From an uncultured Bacillota bacterium (GTDB lineage: Bacteria > Bacillota > Clostridia > Peptostreptococcales > Anaerovoracaceae): a DNA stretch of 7,556 nt. The DNA lies in NCBI GenBank assembly GCA_946408315.1, contig CAMJRV010000110.1:1-7556 (forward strand). Direction: 5' to 3'. Under the pieces are notes generated by a model. That model saw only the letters and a list, made by a program, of their open reading frames with translations. It ran no database searches and had not been told where the DNA came from. Both the position numbers and the translations under genes were made by a program. Shown in pieces: positions 1 to 6,020 of the stretch; the stretch's first letter is position 1, and every line of letters starts with the position of its first letter.

Positions 1-1
1 G

Positions 2-283
2 TCCGATAATGTTTTCGGAGTCAATACCGCCATTACCCGGGAAGATGCCATGGTTCTGGCACAGAGAGCAATTACCGTCACAGGCATGGGTTACATGCAG
101 GGTGACGCCAGCACACTGACTGCCTTCTCCGACTACAGCCAGGTTTCTGATTACGCCAGAGACGCCATCGCATCCCTGATCAAGAGCGGCATCATCACAG
201 GCAATACCGAAAAGCAGCTCTATCCCAAGAGCAACATCTCAAGAGCGGAAGCCGCGGCGATGATCTATCGGATCAAGTTCTAA
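2..283 (+). CDS. SLH-domain surface protein, C-terminal end (partial)
   Basis: The frame is open from base 2 of the window to a TAA at 281-283, giving 93 residues of a protein that starts upstream. The first ~25 residues contain FGVNTAITREDAMVLAQRAI, the tail of one S-layer-homology repeat. After a short linker, a complete repeat follows: FSDYSQVSDYARDAIASL, then the GIITG turn, a YPKSNISRAEAAAMIYRI block and the end of the protein. SLH repeats anchor exported proteins non-covalently to secondary cell-wall polymers in Gram-positive bacteria, usually as three repeats at one end. This is therefore the anchoring end of a surface or S-layer-associated protein whose other domains cannot be seen. 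The internal ATG at 50 lies inside a repeat and is not the real start. It converges with the minus-strand genes and has no evident link to the pyrrolysine operon. Confidence 0.9.
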   Translation, partial: SDNVFGVNTAITREDAMVLAQRAITVTGMGYMQGDASTLTAFSDYSQVSDYARDAIASLIKSGIITGNTEKQLYPKSNISRAEAAAMIYRIKF

Positions 284-417
284 GGTTTCATTTTCCATCG
301 TTGGATTGATCCCGCAAATAAAATATGGCAAGATAAGCAAAATAAATATGGCAAATAAAAAGTTGGAGCAAACCGCGATCGGTTGCTCCAACATTTATTT
401 ACAGGATCGTTTTAAAG
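284..417. other. Convergent intergenic region
   Basis: AT-rich spacer between the converging SLH gene and the permease pseudogene. Besides the hairpin at 362-392 it holds a short direct repeat, ATATGGCAA at 323-331 and again at 346-354, embedded in A-rich sequence. No reading frame or RNA gene is apparent. Confidence 0.6.
352..392 (-). terminator. Rho-independent terminator closing the minus-strand gene block
   Basis: Read on the minus strand, arms GTTGGAGCAACCG and CGGTTTGCTCCAAC pair over 13 bp with one unpaired base around a four-base loop. The T-rich run TTTTTATTTG (positions 361-352) follows directly. It lies 26 bp beyond the permease stop codon. On the plus strand the same hairpin is followed by ATTTATTTAC, so it may also end the SLH gene, though less convincingly. 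Confidence 0.85.
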
Positions 418-1488
418 CTATGTAGAAGAATGTTTTTTTCTATGTTTCTCTTTTTTATGGGAGTCCGAATAGTTTACCTTCATGGCATTTAAAAGGAAGA
501 TAAAGATCGGTACGCCGATGAGCAGACCCCAGACGCCCATATAATGTTCTCCCACCAGAAGGATGATGAATACAAAGCAGACCGGAAGCTCCGTCTTGTC
601 CGACATCAGCTTCGGATTCAGGATATAGGCTTCCAGCCCATGAATCAGAAGCACCATCAGGATCACGGCCACTACCTTGCTGATGCCCCCGATATTGAAC
701 GCGATGATGCTTAGGGGGATCAGGGATATGGCCACCCCGGCAACCGGGATCAGACCCAGCAGGAAGATCATGACGCCGAGGCTCATGACCTGGGGAAAGC
801 CGAGAATGGTCAGCAGAATTATCGATATGATGGAGTTGATCAAGGCTATGGTAACCTGTACCTTCATCACCTTTCCGAATGTATTGCAGAAATTGCCGCC
901 AAAGGTGATCCAGTAATCATAGATGAACGAGATCCGGCTGCCGGCAAGCAATTCGCCGAACCGCTGGATCTTTTTCTTTTACAAAAGCAGAAAAAAGCTG
1001 AGGATCAGAGCCAGAAATATGTGAACTCCGAAGCCCCCTACTGCGGTAACGCCGGAAGCAAGAAAAAAACCGGCTTCCGCGATATATTTATTAAAATCGA
1101 TATGGCCCAGAACCTCGGCAAACCTCGGATCGATAGAAGCTTTTACAGAATCGATATTAAACGTGATAAATATATTGGAAAGCTCGTTAAAATATGCTGC
1201 TAGCCTGGGCACAAATTCAATGCTCAAAAAAGTGAGAATCAAAATGAACACGGCATAGAGAACCGTGAGTATGAAGCCGTCAGGCACCTGATAGGGGAGC
1301 AGCTTTCTGCGCTTATCCTGAATCCATTCTATCAAATGATAGAACACAAACGTGATGACAAACGTAAGCAATACGATATTTCTCATATACCAGATCGTAA
1401 CCAGCATTAAAGCCATTACAAACCAGGAAATGAGCAATTCCTTTCCCCCTTTGTCGATTTCGATTTTAATTCCGCTTTTTTCCGTCAT
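418..1488 (-). pseudogene. AI-2E/YtvI-type membrane permease, interrupted by an in-frame TAA
   Basis: Two consecutive pieces lie in one frame, separated by a single TAA at 981-979. The first piece starts best at the ATG at 1488, which has GGTGA just upstream, rather than at the TTG at 1518. It carries several hydrophobic segments and ends ...LILSFFLLL. After the stop the frame continues without a shift as KKKIQRFGELLAGSRISFIYDYW, which is where the family carries its charged loop before the second half. The second half holds the family's conserved core: FGKVMKVQ, LGFPQVMSLG, GLIPVAGV, a LEAYILNPKLM segment and GVWGLLIGVPIF. It ends in a basic, Lys/His-rich tail and a TAG. Together the pieces make about 356 codons, a normal length for this family of polytopic exporters, whose substrates are mostly uncertain. 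One substitution (for example GAA to TAA) or a sequencing error explains the break. Amber decoding cannot, because the stop is ochre. A separate start at the TTG at 951 lacks a ribosome site. Confidence 0.85.
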
Positions 1489-1547
1489 ATCCTCACCCGA
1501 AGCAATCTTTTTCCGCAATAACCAGCTCTATTTTATTCTATAATACC

Positions 1548-1576
1548 ATAGTACCATAAGGCGTTACGTATTTCAA
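1548..1576 (-). promoter_or_regulatory. Probable sigma-A promoter of the permease gene
   Basis: On the minus strand, TTGAAA (1576-1571) and TACTAT (1553-1548) are separated by exactly 17 bp, about 60 bp before the ATG at 1488. A tandem repeat of TATGGTA (1558-1552 and 1550-1544) overlaps the -10 element. There is no terminator between pylSn and this promoter, so read-through from the operon is also possible. Confidence 0.55.
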
Positions 1577-1595
1577 ACGGTGATTGCGGCAGGTT

Positions 1596-1922
1596 TCAGT
1601 CTTTATGTCTGAGATCGCTTCCATAGTGCTGGGCAAAGAAGGTCGTGGAGTATTTTTCCAGCTTCCACTCGGGGATTTTGCAGTCTTTGCACGGTCTGCT
1701 CACCCACTTGTTGCGCAGCCACCTTGCGGCCCTGGAAGTCCTGGAATTATAAACGCGGAACGTCTTTCCGCAATGAGTCGTGATCTCCGCATATTCGCCT
1801 TTTCTCTCGACGCTTCGGATCCCGTGGAGGATGCCGGCTCTGGAAGGCCAGAGCTTGATCTTGTCCAGCAAAAGAAACAGTTCCACGTTCTTTCTGTAAT
1901 ATCGCCTTTTATCGTCACTCAT
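1596..1922 (-). CDS. pylSn: PylSn, stand-alone N-terminal tRNA-binding domain of pyrrolysyl-tRNA synthetase
   Basis: A 108-residue basic protein matching the N-terminal domain of Methanosarcina PylRS. The block LWPSRAGILHGI corresponds to archaeal LWMSRTGTIHKI, and NSRTSRAARWLRNK to NSRSSRTARALRHHK. The four zinc ligands known for this domain can be placed at His33, Cys51, Cys78 and Cys81 (PCKDCKIP). In bacteria the domain is a separate polypeptide that grips the T-arm and variable loop of tRNA-Pyl and assists the catalytic subunit PylSc, which is not in this window. Its ATG overlaps the TGA of pylC (ATGA), and AAGGAT lies 8 bases upstream inside pylC, so translation is probably coupled. It ends in TGA. 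Length is typical of bacterial PylSn. A residual uncertainty is whether the last ~12 residues after KYSTTFF matter for function. Confidence 0.95.
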   Translation of the reverse strand: MSDDKRRYYRKNVELFLLLDKIKLWPSRAGILHGIRSVERKGEYAEITTHCGKTFRVYNSRTSRAARWLRNKWVSRPCKDCKIPEWKLEKYSTTFFAQHYGSDLRHKD

Positions 1923-3100
1923 TTTTCAGATCCTTCTCTCCCGCTCAGCAAGCGCAGTCTCATATTCTTTCGCTTGGCGTCCAATGCTTCCTCCGTATCG
2001 GCCCAGTTGATAAATGTCCCCCTCCAGGGCAGTTCCCCGCCTGCAAAATCCGAAATGACCTCATCGGCGCCGAAGAAATTCTCCCTGAGTCTGAGAGGTC
2101 CGCACCCGCTCATAATATGTTCTCCGTGCTCGGTGACACTGCCGTCTTCAATCAGAAGGTGCTCATAGGAGCAGTGCCGCTTCCGACCTCCCTGTTGCCG
2201 TGCAGATCTTTCCGTCGAGCCTGGCCTGCCGCTGTTCAGGTCGTCGATGCTGCTTTGACAGAACAGTTCTACCAACTCCTCAACAAGGTTAACGCCGGTC
2301 GTATGATAGACTGCCGTGGGGGTCTGGCTCGGGATTCGGGCGTCGATCTCCAAAACCTTGAACATACCGCCGTCATCGATTACCTCCACGTCCATGATTC
2401 CCTTCAGCTTTAAAAGCTCGGCCAGCTTCACCGCAATCTGCCGGAAGCTCTCCTCCTGCTCCCCTGTAATGGGGCAGGGAGCTGTGACTTTCTTGCAGTC
2501 ATAGACAGAATCCATGTGAATTTCCGTCACTTCAAAGGTCTGGTATGCACCCGGCTCTCCGACGACCTCGATGGAATAGGACGGTCCTGTCAGAAATTCC
2601 TGGGCGACCCATGTTTCTTCAGGAGAAGCCGTTTTTAAAAACAGCTCCACCTCCTCCTTCGTCTCGATCCTTTTCACCCCCTCGCTTCCGCTGAAACCGG
2701 AGGGCTTGACGACAAACGGAGCTTTGCAGTTCGGATAATACCGGGGGGCAGGAATCCCGTTCTCATAGATCAACCGGTCGGACAGCAGCTTGGAAGAGGA
2801 AACGGCGTAAGCGTCTCTGTCGAAAGCGAGAACGTAATTGTGCCGTACCGCAAGCCGTTCCAGCGCTTCCAGTACCTCGTCGTTTTCGTTGGCGGGAAGG
2901 ATAACGTCCACGCGATCCAGAGCCGCGAGGAGTTCCCGGCTCTCCTTCGTTACGTCGCAGCACAGGAATTCATCGCATAGGCCCGCCGCGGGAGACTGTT
3001 CGTTATAATCGATCAGCAGGCTCTCAATTCCTGCTTTTTTTGCCAGATAAGCAGCCTCCGTTCCCTGAAGCTTTCCTCCTACGATAGCAATTCTCGTCAT
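1919..3100 (-). CDS. pylC: PylC, 3-methylornithine--L-lysine ligase (pyrrolysine biosynthesis)
   Basis: An ATP-grasp ligase that joins 3-methyl-D-ornithine to the epsilon-amino group of L-lysine, the second step of pyrrolysine synthesis in the cytoplasm. The N-terminus MTRIAIVGGKLQGTEAAYLAK matches the Methanosarcina start MKTICLVGGKLQGFEAAYLSK. The ATP-binding segment PFVVKPSGFSGSEGV is near residues 128-142. The catalytic region KGIMDVEV, LEIDARIPSQTPT and the TTGVNL block lies near 233-272. The start at 3100 is chosen over the ATG at 3121 because AGGGCGGTGA sits four bases before it and the homologous protein begins there. This gives 393 residues, somewhat longer than the archaeal enzyme. 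Part of the excess is a polar, Arg/Gly/Ser-rich insertion around residues 288-308, before YEHLLI. It sits 49 bp after the GTPase gene and overlaps pylSn by 4 bp. The usual partner pylD does not follow. Confidence 0.96.
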   Translation of the reverse strand: MTRIAIVGGKLQGTEAAYLAKKAGIESLLIDYNEQSPAAGLCDEFLCCDVTKESRELLAALDRVDVILPANENDEVLEALERLAVRHNYVLAFDRDAYAVSSSKLLSDRLIYENGIPAPRYYPNCKAPFVVKPSGFSGSEGVKRIETKEEVELFLKTASPEETWVAQEFLTGPSYSIEVVGEPGAYQTFEVTEIHMDSVYDCKKVTAPCPITGEQEESFRQIAVKLAELLKLKGIMDVEVIDDGGMFKVLEIDARIPSQTPTAVYHTTGVNLVEELVELFCQSSIDDLNSGRPGSTERSARQQGGRKRHCSYEHLLIEDGSVTEHGEHIMSGCGPLRLRENFFGADEVISDFAGGELPWRGTFINWADTEEALDAKRKNMRLRLLSGREGSEK

Positions 3101-3114
3101 TTTATCACCGCCCT
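3101..3114 (-). promoter_or_regulatory. Ribosome binding site fixing the pylC start
   Basis: AGGGCGGTGA at 3114-3105, four bases before the ATG at 3100, closely resembles the AGGAGGTGA consensus. The alternative in-frame ATG at 3121 has no comparable site. Confidence 0.75.
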
Positions 3115-3149
3115 TTTCCATAGAACTTTAAACTGCGCTAAGCAGAATA

Positions 3150-4067
3150 TTAGAAATGCAGCTTTCCTTTCAAGGACTTCTCCAGGGCGGAAGTGATCAC
3201 ACTCATGATTCGGATCCCTACCGCTGAGATGATGACGATTTCACTCCCCTTCACCTCATCGTGCCAGTCTTTCAACTGGATATTTTTTCTGACGCAGCTG
3301 ATTTCCTGCGGCCCTTTTTCCGTTTCGGAAAAGCCTTTGATCCGATACGTATGGGGGGCGATTTCCTCCAAAAATTGCAGGAGCGCTTCCGTAGAAAGCA
3401 TTTCTTCCGCCTTCAGAATCAGCGTATTCGGCCTCGACTCGAAGGTATTTGTCGTTTCGGTTCCTTCCTTTTCCATGGATTCCATCGTCTCGACGACGTC
3501 CCGGATGTCAATTCTGCAATAAGAGGTCACGTAGATATGCGCGTCCGGGTTGATCTCCTGCACCTGTTCCGAGATTGCGACGATATCGCTCTCGCTGATC
3601 AGGTCGGCTTTATTGATCACCATGACGTCACCGTACTCCACCTGCCGCTGAAGGGCGGGCAGGATCTCGATCAATCCTAAAAAGTTTTCCCCGTCGATGA
3701 TGCAGAGAGCGCCTCTATAATGATAAGGAACGCCGGTTTTTGCTTCGATTCCCTTCAGAATCTGAGGCATGTTGGCAGGGTCTGCCAGACCGGACGCTTC
3801 CACAAACAAATATTCTATGTCGGTATTGGAAAGGGCAATCAGGCTGTCGACGAACTTATCCTTGATGCAGGCGCAGAAGATCGACCCGTTGGAAAGTTCC
3901 GACATCTCAATTCCTTCCTTTTCGACGAGCCTTGCGTCGATGTTGATCTTTCCGAATTCGTTTATAATTACGCCGATCTTCCTGTCATGATACGCTTCCA
4001 GAATAGAGGTCAGCAGCGTTGTCTTCCCCGCCCCCAAAAATCCTGTCAGTAAAACGAGTTGAATCAT
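3150..4067 (-). CDS. CobW/COG0523-family P-loop GTPase (putative metal or cofactor chaperone)
   Basis: A 305-residue G3E-class GTPase. The P-loop GFLGAGKT is at residues 9-16, followed by VIINEFGKINID (33-44), a VEASGLADP segment (89-97) and the guanine-specificity motif NKAD (152-155). A weaker C-terminal CobW-like domain runs from about residue 212 to the end. COG0523 proteins deliver metals, or assist metal- and cobalamin-dependent enzymes, using GTP hydrolysis. Their usual CxCC metal motif is altered here to CAC (Cys65, Cys67) in NGSIFCACIKDKF. The gene has a good ribosome site (AAGGAGAG, 8 bases upstream) and lies 27 bp after pylB and 49 bp before pylC, so it is part of the operon. It is not one of the known pyl genes. 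By context it could serve a corrinoid methyltransferase, the iron-sulfur protein PylB or the zinc protein PylSn; the sequence does not decide between them. Confidence 0.9.
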   Translation of the reverse strand: MIQLVLLTGFLGAGKTTLLTSILEAYHDRKIGVIINEFGKINIDARLVEKEGIEMSELSNGSIFCACIKDKFVDSLIALSNTDIEYLFVEASGLADPANMPQILKGIEAKTGVPYHYRGALCIIDGENFLGLIEILPALQRQVEYGDVMVINKADLISESDIVAISEQVQEINPDAHIYVTSYCRIDIRDVVETMESMEKEGTETTNTFESRPNTLILKAEEMLSTEALLQFLEEIAPHTYRIKGFSETEKGPQEISCVRKNIQLKDWHDEVKGSEIVIISAVGIRIMSVITSALEKSLKGKLHF

Positions 4068-4094
4068 ATCACATTCTCTCCTTATCAGTTCACA

Positions 4095-5102
4095 TTAATT
4101 ACATCTGCCATTTAGCCGCGCCAAACATTCCCGGTAATCCAGTACCGTCGCCGGCTGCAATCCCATAGTTTTGAGGATATGGGAAGCTTCCTCCACAGTC
4201 CTGCCGCCTTCGTCCACATCCATGCTGTTTTGAGCGACGCCGGCCAGGCCGGTTTTAGGAGGGATAATTGAGGTGATGACGTTGGCTCCTGCATTCAGCC
4301 GGTCTTCCAGCCCCTTGATCCCGTCGATATCGAGGGAGGCGGGGATCAGAACCCAGGGATACATCAGCCTCAGGATCGCGATGATCTTTTCCTCCAGAAG
4401 CGGATCAGGCTTCCTGACACTTTCCATGGGAATCCCGTCCTGGGGCACGAAGCTCATCACACGCATCTGAGACGCGCCGATTCTGCCCATTTCAAGAATG
4501 GAATCCGCAATATCTCCAAGAGATTCCCCCACGCCGGCAAGAATTCCCTCTTCGATCAGCATTCCCGTTTCCTTCGCATACAGTTTTCCGTGCATCCGCT
4601 GGTCGTAATCCTGATTCAGCCGGAGCTTTGCATAGAGTTCTCTGTTATGAGTCTCCTGATACAGGGCGTACCATTCCACCCCCAGCTCTGCAAACCGTGC
4701 GATGTCGCGGTCCTCGATCAGGCCCGGCGAAAGCATGACGGGCAAACCCGTATTCTCTTTGATCCGCCTGACGATGTCGTAAAGCAAGTCGAAATTGTCC
4801 CTGTGATATGTCAGATCCTCCCCCATGGTCAGATCGAGAAGGTGCACGCCCGAACCCGCCAGGTTTTCCGCGATGGAGATGATTTCCTCCGGTTCCTTGC
4901 GGTAGCGGTCGATTTCGTTTGATTTGCGGTAATAACAAAAATTGCAGTCATTCCTGCACCAAGTAGAAAAATAGACAAAGCCGTACATGAAAATCTTGTT
5001 TCCAAACTCTTTTTCTCTTGCTTTTCTCGCCTGGGAAAAGAGCTCTTCGATTTCATTCCGGTTGTCTATCCTCAATAGGTCGATAATATCGTTTCTGTTC
5101 AT
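4095..5102 (-). CDS. pylB: PylB, radical SAM methylornithine synthase (pyrrolysine biosynthesis)
   Basis: PylB is a radical S-adenosylmethionine mutase that converts L-lysine to (3R)-3-methyl-D-ornithine, the first step of pyrrolysine synthesis. The 335 residues align well by eye with the Methanosarcina enzyme. Matching blocks are FGNKIFMYGFVYFSTWC, the [4Fe-4S]-binding CxxxCxxC at Cys49, Cys53 and Cys56 (CRNDCNFC), the DLTMGED block (90-96), LSPGLIEDRD, ALYQETHNRELYAKLR, and the C-terminal LIPASLDIDGI and LNAGANVITSIIPP (269-282). The related radical SAM enzymes BioB and HydE have different blocks here, and the adjoining pyl genes remove most doubt. The ATG at 5102 has GAGGAA six bases upstream and lies only 28 bases after the CCA end of tRNA-Pyl, so the tRNA and pylB probably share one transcript. 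It ends in TAA, 27 bp before the GTPase gene. Confidence 0.96.
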   Translation of the reverse strand: MNRNDIIDLLRIDNRNEIEELFSQARKAREKEFGNKIFMYGFVYFSTWCRNDCNFCYYRKSNEIDRYRKEPEEIISIAENLAGSGVHLLDLTMGEDLTYHRDNFDLLYDIVRRIKENTGLPVMLSPGLIEDRDIARFAELGVEWYALYQETHNRELYAKLRLNQDYDQRMHGKLYAKETGMLIEEGILAGVGESLGDIADSILEMGRIGASQMRVMSFVPQDGIPMESVRKPDPLLEEKIIAILRLMYPWVLIPASLDIDGIKGLEDRLNAGANVITSIIPPKTGLAGVAQNSMDVDEGGRTVEEASHILKTMGLQPATVLDYRECLARLNGRCN

Positions 5103-5130
5103 AGCAGGTTCCTCAGACCCTTTGAAAAAT

Positions 5131-5202
5131 TGGCGAGGAGCCCGAGAGTCTCACTCGGCTGCATAGATTTAGAGTCTATGCGATCAATACGATCCGCCCC
5201 CC
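5131..5202 (-). tRNA. pylT: tRNA-Pyl, amber suppressor with CUA anticodon
   Basis: The minus strand folds into the unusual tRNA-Pyl shape over 72 bases including an encoded CCA. The acceptor stem is GGGGGGC with GCTCCTC (two G-U pairs) and the discriminator base is G. A single base separates the acceptor and D stems. The D stem is GATC/GATC with a five-base loop GTATT lacking the usual GG. The anticodon stem is six perfect pairs, CATAGA/TCTATG, around the loop CTCTAAA. The anticodon CTA is at 5172-5170. The variable region is just CAG, and the T stem CCGAG/CTCGG closes a loop TGAGACT without the TTC signature. These are the hallmark departures of tRNA-Pyl, and the sequence closely resembles the Desulfitobacterium gene as I recall it. 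It reads UAG as pyrrolysine once charged by PylSc/PylSn. It lies inside the operon, 119 bp after the activation-domain gene and 28 bp before pylB, without a clear promoter of its own. Confidence 0.97.
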
Positions 5203-5217
5203 ATGTAAGTGGCTTGC

Positions 5218-5257
5218 GCACCTAACCACATTTGCTGGGCAAATGTCTGGTAGGTGC
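5218..5257 (-). repeat. Hairpin immediately upstream of pylT
   Basis: Outer arms GCACCTA/TAGGTGC and a perfect inner stem ACATTTGC/GCAAATGT around a three-base loop, with small bulges between them. It ends 15 bases before the tRNA 5' end. No T-run follows in the direction of transcription, so it is not a standard terminator. It could be a processing or stabilising structure in the precursor RNA. Confidence 0.65.
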
Positions 5258-5260
5258 CAT

Positions 5261-5300
5261 ACGGAAATTCCCCAGCTTTAGCTGGATGGAATTTTTCCGT
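5261..5300 (-). repeat. Second hairpin upstream of pylT
   Basis: Arms ACGGAAA/TTTCCGT, TTCC/GGAA and CCAGC/GCTGG stack into a 16-bp stem, with a two-base AA bulge and a two-base AT bulge, capped by the loop TAAA. It is separated from the next hairpin by only three bases and begins 21 bases after the stop of the preceding gene. It is not followed by a T-run. Confidence 0.65.
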
Positions 5301-5321
5301 TCGCAGCTTCCGCGCCTAAGA

Positions 5322-6017
5322 TTATTTTCTTCTTTTGATGACAGCCTGGCAGAATTCACATCCTTTGTGTCCTCCACGGCAGTTCTTGCAGTCCGCGGCA
5401 GGCAGCTTCGACTCGTCGTCCACCGCAACGTAGAATCCGGAACAGGATTTCAGCGGAAGCATCAGGCAGTTATTACGAACCTTGACCCCGATCTTTTCTC
5501 CATCCAGAATCTGAAAAAATTTTCCGACCTGGTCTACATCCATTCCGTAATACCCGGGACCGAAGGAATCGAGTACAACGGCGGAGGAACTGTTTTCCTC
5601 CATCCGTATTTTATCTTTCAAGACCTCCAGACCGGCGTCTACGTAAGCCGTCCCCCAGATATCGGCATAAAGCTGCTCTAAAATGGGAGTATCATCGGAA
5701 AGCTCATAGACGCCGGCTGTGAGGATATAAGCATATATTTTCTGAATGCTGTCAGCCGCAATCTGTTCAAACGCGTTGCACACAAACGTGACGTCCCCCA
5801 TCTTTGCCGTATTGCCAAAGATGATGGGGCTGTCAAAGGAGGATACGATTGCTCTGATATCGACCTGCGGTCCGATCCGCCCTTTGATTTCCATGCCCTT
5901 CTTTAAAAGCTTTTCATATTTTGCACCTTCTCTGTGAAACCCGCAGATTCTGGTGAAATAGTCCAAGGCATAAACGTCAGCCTCTTGCATTGTAATGCGA
6001 ATGATTTGATTGTCCAT
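5322..6017 (-). CDS. MetH activation-domain-like protein with C-terminal four-cysteine motif
   Basis: A 231-residue soluble protein resembling the B12-dependent methionine synthase activation domain. The conserved block GPGYYGMDVDQVGKFF (153-168) matches the family's SPGYGDWPL region, and IGVKVRNNCLMLPLKSCSG (176-194) matches its IGVxLTESxMMxPxKSVSG segment. In MetH that domain binds S-adenosylmethionine and remethylates oxidised cobalamin. Stand-alone relatives often accompany corrinoid methyltransferases, so a role in reactivating a corrinoid protein is likely but inferred. The C-terminus adds CKNCRGGHKGCEFC (Cys210, 213, 220, 223), a CxxC-x6-CxxC arrangement suited to an iron-sulfur cluster or zinc. 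The ATG lies three bases after the stop of the upstream methyltransferase gene, with only a weak ribosome site, suggesting coupled translation. It ends in TAA. The exact partner protein cannot be told from this window. Confidence 0.82.
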   Translation of the reverse strand: MDNQIIRITMQEADVYALDYFTRICGFHREGAKYEKLLKKGMEIKGRIGPQVDIRAIVSSFDSPIIFGNTAKMGDVTFVCNAFEQIAADSIQKIYAYILTAGVYELSDDTPILEQLYADIWGTAYVDAGLEVLKDKIRMEENSSSAVVLDSFGPGYYGMDVDQVGKFFQILDGEKIGVKVRNNCLMLPLKSCSGFYVAVDDESKLPAADCKNCRGGHKGCEFCQAVIKRRK

Positions 6018-6020
6018 TTC

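Noticed and set aside
979..981. Pyrrolysine read-through at the permease stop
   Set aside because: The codon is TAA, not TAG, so a CUA-anticodon tRNA-Pyl would not decode it.
1584..2168. A plus-strand open frame of 194 codons
   Set aside because: It is antisense to pylSn and the end of pylC, both of which have family motifs in the minus-strand frame.
4095..5102. BioB or HydE instead of PylB
   Set aside because: The sequence blocks match PylB through the whole length, and pylT, pylC and pylSn are adjacent.
5218..5300. Rho-independent terminator between the activation-domain gene and pylT
   Set aside because: Neither hairpin is followed by a T-run on the transcribed strand, and no clear new promoter precedes pylT.
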